A stretch of DNA of 64,000 bases, from positions 26,829 through 90,828 of the forward strand of contig JARGFH010000009.1 in NCBI GenBank assembly GCA_029210695.1, read 5' to 3'. This document shows, piece by piece, positions 61,293 to 64,000 of the stretch. This stretch comes from Acidimicrobiia bacterium (GTDB taxonomy: Bacteria > Actinomycetota > Acidimicrobiia > Spongiisociales > JAHEDJ01). Positions within the stretch are counted from its first letter, which is position 1, and every line of letters starts with the position of its first letter. The notes beneath the pieces are model-generated. The model saw only the letters and a list, made by a program, of their open reading frames with translations, was not told the DNA's origin and did not search any database. Both the position numbers and the translations under genes were made by a program.

Positions 61293-61820
61293 GTGGTCGC
61301 GCCATCGACGACGGCGCCACGCCCGACCCATGTCGACACCACACACAAGACTCCGGTAGCTGTCGGCCCACTCGAGCCCATCACCGGTTACGGGGACTTC
61401 TCTCATGTCGCGACGCCGTACGACTTGGATCCTGACGAGGTGATGATGGCGGTGGCCGCTTGCCTACAGGACAACGGCTATCCGGTGATCTTCACTCCGG
61501 GAATGGGCGTCGATTGGTCTCCGATTCCTCCACATCAGCACATGGAGGGAAGTCGAGTCGAGGATGCTTGTTTCACCGGATTGAACCTACCCGATCCGGT
61601 TCCACCCACCGAGCAGGAACTGCTCGACAGGTATGACTACCTGGTTGAGATGGCAGCCTGCCTAGCCGCGGAGGGATACAACACGCCTGATCCTCCCTCT
61701 CCAGAAGCCTTCGTTGAGGGTTACGGAACCGAGGAATCCTGGTCGCCATACAACTTCTTGCCGTTGTCGCTATCGGAAGAGGAGTGGCAACGCCTCATGG
61801 TGGCCTGCCCGCAAGCATGA
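61293..61820 (+). CDS. hypothetical acidic protein, possibly a truncated secreted protein
   Basis: GTG at 61293 starts MVAPSTTAPRPTHVDTTHKT, and 175 residues follow, rich in Pro, Asp and Glu. Two similar stretches, EVMMAVAACLQDNGYPVIF and YLVEMAACLAAEGYNTPD, form an internal repeat with one Cys each, reminiscent of secreted actinobacterial proteins with paired Cys. No signal peptide is present, and the frame upstream closes at 61239-61241, so the real 5' end may be lost. Function unknown. Confidence 0.55.
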   Translation: MVAPSTTAPRPTHVDTTHKTPVAVGPLEPITGYGDFSHVATPYDLDPDEVMMAVAACLQDNGYPVIFTPGMGVDWSPIPPHQHMEGSRVEDACFTGLNLPDPVPPTEQELLDRYDYLVEMAACLAAEGYNTPDPPSPEAFVEGYGTEESWSPYNFLPLSLSEEEWQRLMVACPQA

Positions 61821-61945
61821 AGTGACCAGTGTGAGAGGCTCAACCCGTCCTCAGTTGTCGAGATGGGGCGTGGAAACGACCCGAAACATTCAAGGTTCAC
61901 TGGTGCCGCGGGAATCGGTGCTGGTCCCGCCGTATCCGGAAGGCG

Positions 61946-62458
61946 TTACTGACCAGCTGCCAAGCCATGGCAATGCTTGTACTTGAGACCCGAGCCGCAC
62001 GGGCACCGTTCGTTGCGTCCGACCTTCGTCCGAGTCTCAGCCGGGCGAGCAGACAGTTTCAACGCCAGCTCGGCTCGCTGCTCACGGACCTCGAGTTCGC
62101 CCTCCCAGCCGCGTAGACCGTCGCTCCGACGCTGCAACCGCTGCTCAGCAGCATCCAGGTCACGCTCGCGGCGAGCAACCTCCGCCTCCCGTCGCATTAG
62201 CTCCCGTTGGGCCCGTTCGGCGAACACCGGCGACTCGATACCACTGAAGTCACCGAACACACCGACAAGTTCACGACCGATCAGCATCACAATTGCTCGG
62301 CCCATCGAGATCCCGACCGCTTGGCAGTAGCGTCGCCACGTTGACCACTTCGCCTCGGTGACTGGGACTCTCACCATTCGGAAGGTTTCATCCTGGCCGA
62401 GGCCGGCGAGTAGCTTGCGATCAATTCGGACCAGTGTGCCTCGGTCGAGGTCCATCAC
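61946..62458 (-). CDS. SEC-C motif protein
   Basis: The 170-residue protein ends with a SEC-C zinc motif, [18 protein letters not shown] (CXCXnCH), as at the C-terminus of SecA, preceded by a predicted coiled coil (about residues 75-140: [20 protein letters not shown] and beyond). The N-terminus [20 protein letters not shown] looks like a small ribbon-helix-like or membrane-edge domain. Such proteins are often in accessory DNA. It is separate from the neighbouring genes. Confidence 0.8.
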   Translation of the reverse strand: MMDLDRGTLVRIDRKLLAGLGQDETFRMVRVPVTEAKWSTWRRYCQAVGISMGRAIVMLIGRELVGVFGDFSGIESPVFAERAQRELMRREAEVARRERDLDAAEQRLQRRSDGLRGWEGELEVREQRAELALKLSARPAETRTKVGRNERCPCGSGLKYKHCHGLAAGQ

Positions 62459-62529
62459 TACCTCATCTGTCTACACGTTGAACCTCCCCGGGCCGAGACG
62501 ATCCGAGCCCGCCACACCCCATCGCCATA

Positions 62530-62755
62530 GGCGACACGGGCCTCAGGTCAACTGTCAACAGCACGTCTCCGGCAGCAACCTCGGCTCCCGGGGCAATGTC
62601 AATCGAGGTCACTACCCCCACCGACGACCCCACCCCCGCAGGGTCGAGATCCCACTCCGTTACCGCTGCGAACGTCAGCGACCTTCCCCCCAACCAGCCC
62701 CCACCAGCCCAACCGCCAACACCAGCTGCCCGAACCAGCGCAGAGCACGGTTCAC
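62530..62755 (-). pseudogene. N-terminal piece of a HlyD/MacA-like membrane-adaptor (peptidoglycan-binding) gene
   Basis: GTG at 62755 overlaps the LuxR-type stop by 4 nt (GTGA) and reads MNRALRWFGQLVLAVGLVGA then GWG, a membrane helix. Near 62685, at a run of G, the frame moves to RSLTFAAVTEWDLDPAGVGS and VVTSIDIAPGAEVAAGDVLL, TVDLRPV, the biotin-lipoyl-like fold of actinobacterial RND-type adaptor proteins. The frame ends at 62463 without the rest of the gene. Confidence 0.6.
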
Positions 62756-63054
62756 TTTGGGTCGTCCGGCATCTCGATGATCCCCAACCGGCCAGCCTCA
62801 AAGGCCGCGGCGTGGCGGGTCCCAACACCCAGCTTGACGTAGAGCGCCTGGACTCGCCGTTCGACCTGGCGTTTCGAGTAGCCAACTACCTTGGCGATCT
62901 CCCTGATCGTCTGGTCGGAGCAGAGCAACCTGAGAAGGGACTGCTCGAGCTCGTCAAGTTGGTTCCCTACAGCGGGAGACTCCGGCGACTTGTCGTCGGC
63001 ATCCAACGAACCACCGCAGGTGTGCGCCGCGGTGCCGTTGTCAACGGAATCCAT
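62752..63054 (-). CDS. LuxR-type helix-turn-helix regulator
   Basis: The 100-residue protein has a C-terminal LuxR HTH (LDELEQSLLRLLCSDQTIRE then IAKVVGYSKRQVERRVQALY and VKLGVGTRHAAAFEAGRLGI). The N-terminal 40 residues are low complexity with no sensor domain. The start ATG at 63054 is directly after a run of seven G on the minus strand. A better start (ATG at 63086 with AGGAGG, MSNQGDD...) is out of frame by one base across this run, so the original N-terminus may be longer and shifted by an indel. Confidence 0.75.
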   Translation of the reverse strand: MDSVDNGTAAHTCGGSLDADDKSPESPAVGNQLDELEQSLLRLLCSDQTIREIAKVVGYSKRQVERRVQALYVKLGVGTRHAAAFEAGRLGIIEMPDDPK

Positions 63055-63086
63055 CCCCCCCTCATGTCGTCACCCTGGTTCGACAT

Positions 63087-63355
63087 CGACAGACCCTCCT
63101 AATCCGTTTCAGCCACCCCATCGTGAAAGAATGGTTGTTGGCGGCCTTGCCCGGGCTGTAGGGCCGAAAGTCCCAAACAACCCACAGATACCAAAGATGA
63201 CGGAATACCGACATGGATTCATTGGTACGTTGTGACCACCAGGAAAGCGAAGGGGGTGCGAAGACCAGGGAACCTTCGAACCGAAGATCAGATGGCGCCG
63301 GCCCAATGCGCGAACACGAGGTCCGACGCCACCCAATCCAAGGAGAACACTACCC
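63087..63355. other. intergenic region with no supported gene
   Basis: Between the LuxR-type gene and the signal-peptide start at 63356 I see no reading frame with a convincing composition or start. It contains an AGGAGG site at its left edge that serves 63086, and an AGGAG at 63341 that serves 63356. Confidence 0.5.
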
Positions 63356-63422
63356 ATGAAACGAACAATCGTGATCCTGGCCGTCGTGGCCATGGTCGTC
63401 GGGTTACTGTGTCGCCACCGGG
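63356..63422 (+). pseudogene. signal-peptide start of a secreted-protein gene cut by an IS21-like insertion
   Basis: ATG at 63356, with AAGGAG about nine bases upstream, encodes MKRTIVILAVVAMVVGLLCR, a clear signal peptide, then HR. Just after this the sequence becomes the left end of an IS21-like element, and the frame stops soon in the element. The rest of the host gene is outside the window or lost. Confidence 0.6.
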
Positions 63423-64000
63423 TGAATACTGACCCTTTATCACCGCTCGAATTTTGACCCCCTCCTGGTCGGGTCCACCACTGATAGTGCTGGATGTTCG
63501 ATCCTGGCTGGATTCCGGCCAGGAGGATTGGAGATTGTTGGACGTGGAGGATTGGGCTGAGATCCGTCGGCTGCATAGGGCTGAGGGTATGGGTGTGAAG
63601 GCGATCGCTCGGAGGTTGGGGGTGGCGAGGAACACGGTGCGGTCTGTGTTGCGTTCTGAGACACCACCGAAGTATGAGCGGACGCCGCAGGGTTCGATTG
63701 TGGATACGGTGGAACCTGAGATCCGGGTGTTGTTGAGGGATACGCCGGATATGCCGGCGACGGTGATCGCGGAGCGGATCGGATGGGCCAGGGGGATGAC
63801 GGTGTTGCGGGATCGGATAGCCGAGTTGCGGCCGTTGTTTTTGCCGCCGGATCCTTCGCAGCGGACCTGGTATCGGCCTGGGGAGCTGGCCCAGTGGGAT
63901 CTGTGGCTGCCGGATGTGGAGATTGAGGTGTATCTGACTCTTTGATATAGGTCGCCGGGTTCCTAACCCAATTCATGGTCGGGTCCGGGGCGGGTTGTTT
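63423..64000 (+). mobile_element. left end of an IS21-family insertion sequence (runs past the window)
   Basis: The element begins near 63423 with TGAATACTGACCC, and a related TTTTGACCC motif follows at 63452, the repeated end motif typical of IS21 ends. It contains a partial istA. The exact left boundary and the target duplication cannot be set because the right end is not present. Confidence 0.7.
63487..63945 (+). pseudogene. istA: istA-like transposase, truncated after about 150 residues
   Basis: The N-terminus of an IstA transposase is clear: an HTH, EIRRLHRAEGMGVKAIARRL then GVARNTVRSVLRSETPPKYE, then MPATVIAERIGWARGMTVLR and PPDPSQRTWYRPGELAQWDL. In the family this continues for about 350 residues with the DDE domain. 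Here it turns into EVYLTL and a stop at 63943-63945, so it is cut or frameshifted. GTG at 63487 is used; a TTG at 63538 is possible. Confidence 0.75.

Noticed and set aside
1..64000. CRISPR arrays, rRNA and tRNA genes.
   Set aside because: No evenly spaced direct repeats and no clover-leaf with a T-loop sequence was found by eye; a covariance-model scan would be the decisive test.

Overview
This window comes from a high-GC actinomycete-type chromosome. The best evidence is a complete Pup-proteasome locus (arc, dop, pup, prcB, prcA, pafA, pafB, pafC, followed by tatA), in the order familiar from mycobacteria. A DUF222/HNH (13E12-repeat) gene with a LexA-type box and many TAnnnT -10 elements close to start codons point the same way. 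An uncultured Acidimicrobiia-like lineage fits, but I cannot assign a genus from sequence alone. I found no rRNA, tRNA or CRISPR array.

Layout. 1-8911: the proteasome locus, all on the minus strand, tightly packed with 1-4 nt overlaps and ending in a hairpin whose loop is the pafC stop codon. 9035-14057: ferredoxin, TrmI tRNA methyltransferase, small membrane proteins, an MFS exporter and an AidB-like flavoprotein. 14059-19386 (minus): a BrkB-type membrane protein, an unusual Rieske-ThDP-oxidase fusion and an NfnAB/SudAB-type flavoprotein pair. 19541-27840: acyltransferase, a large TPM-domain protein, CBS protein, a GT87-like membrane protein preceded by a short leader ORF that repeats the start of the nearby formiminotransferase-cyclodeaminase gene, then that gene and a thioesterase. 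27841-32635 (minus): RDD and DUF2752 membrane proteins, a 2-oxoacid:ferredoxin oxidoreductase (alpha, and a beta-gamma fusion), NUDIX, PlsC and HU. 32794-39364: GNAT, a short stretch of decaying genes (frameshifted DUF1003; GH15 and UPF0104 remnants joined together), CorA and a three-gene polyprenol-sugar/glycosyltransferase group. 39468-42188: a ModE-like regulator and a tupABC tungstate transporter with a palindromic operator over its -10. 42264-52816 (minus): a QEGLA/DUF1704 protein, then a polyamine-type ABC transporter, alcohol dehydrogenase, frameshifted aminotransferase, amidase and nitrilase that look like one catabolic operon. 52973-57186: glnD facing glnB-amt, i.e. ammonium uptake and its PII control. 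57366-58950: a ClC-CBS gene broken by an internal deletion. 59085-64000: small membrane and lipoprotein genes, the SOS-box HNH gene, a SEC-C protein, a LuxR-type regulator coupled to a broken membrane-adaptor gene, and the left end of an IS21-like element inserted just behind a signal-peptide start.

The window is mostly core metabolism, with a low-potential ferredoxin theme: a ferredoxin, Nfn-like transhydrogenase, 2-oxoacid:ferredoxin oxidoreductase and tungstate uptake all lie within 35 kb. The rightmost 5 kb and 34-35 kb are accessory or decaying DNA. Several frameshifts (DUF1003, aminotransferase, ClC, adaptor) could be true pseudogenes or assembly errors; sequence alone cannot separate these.
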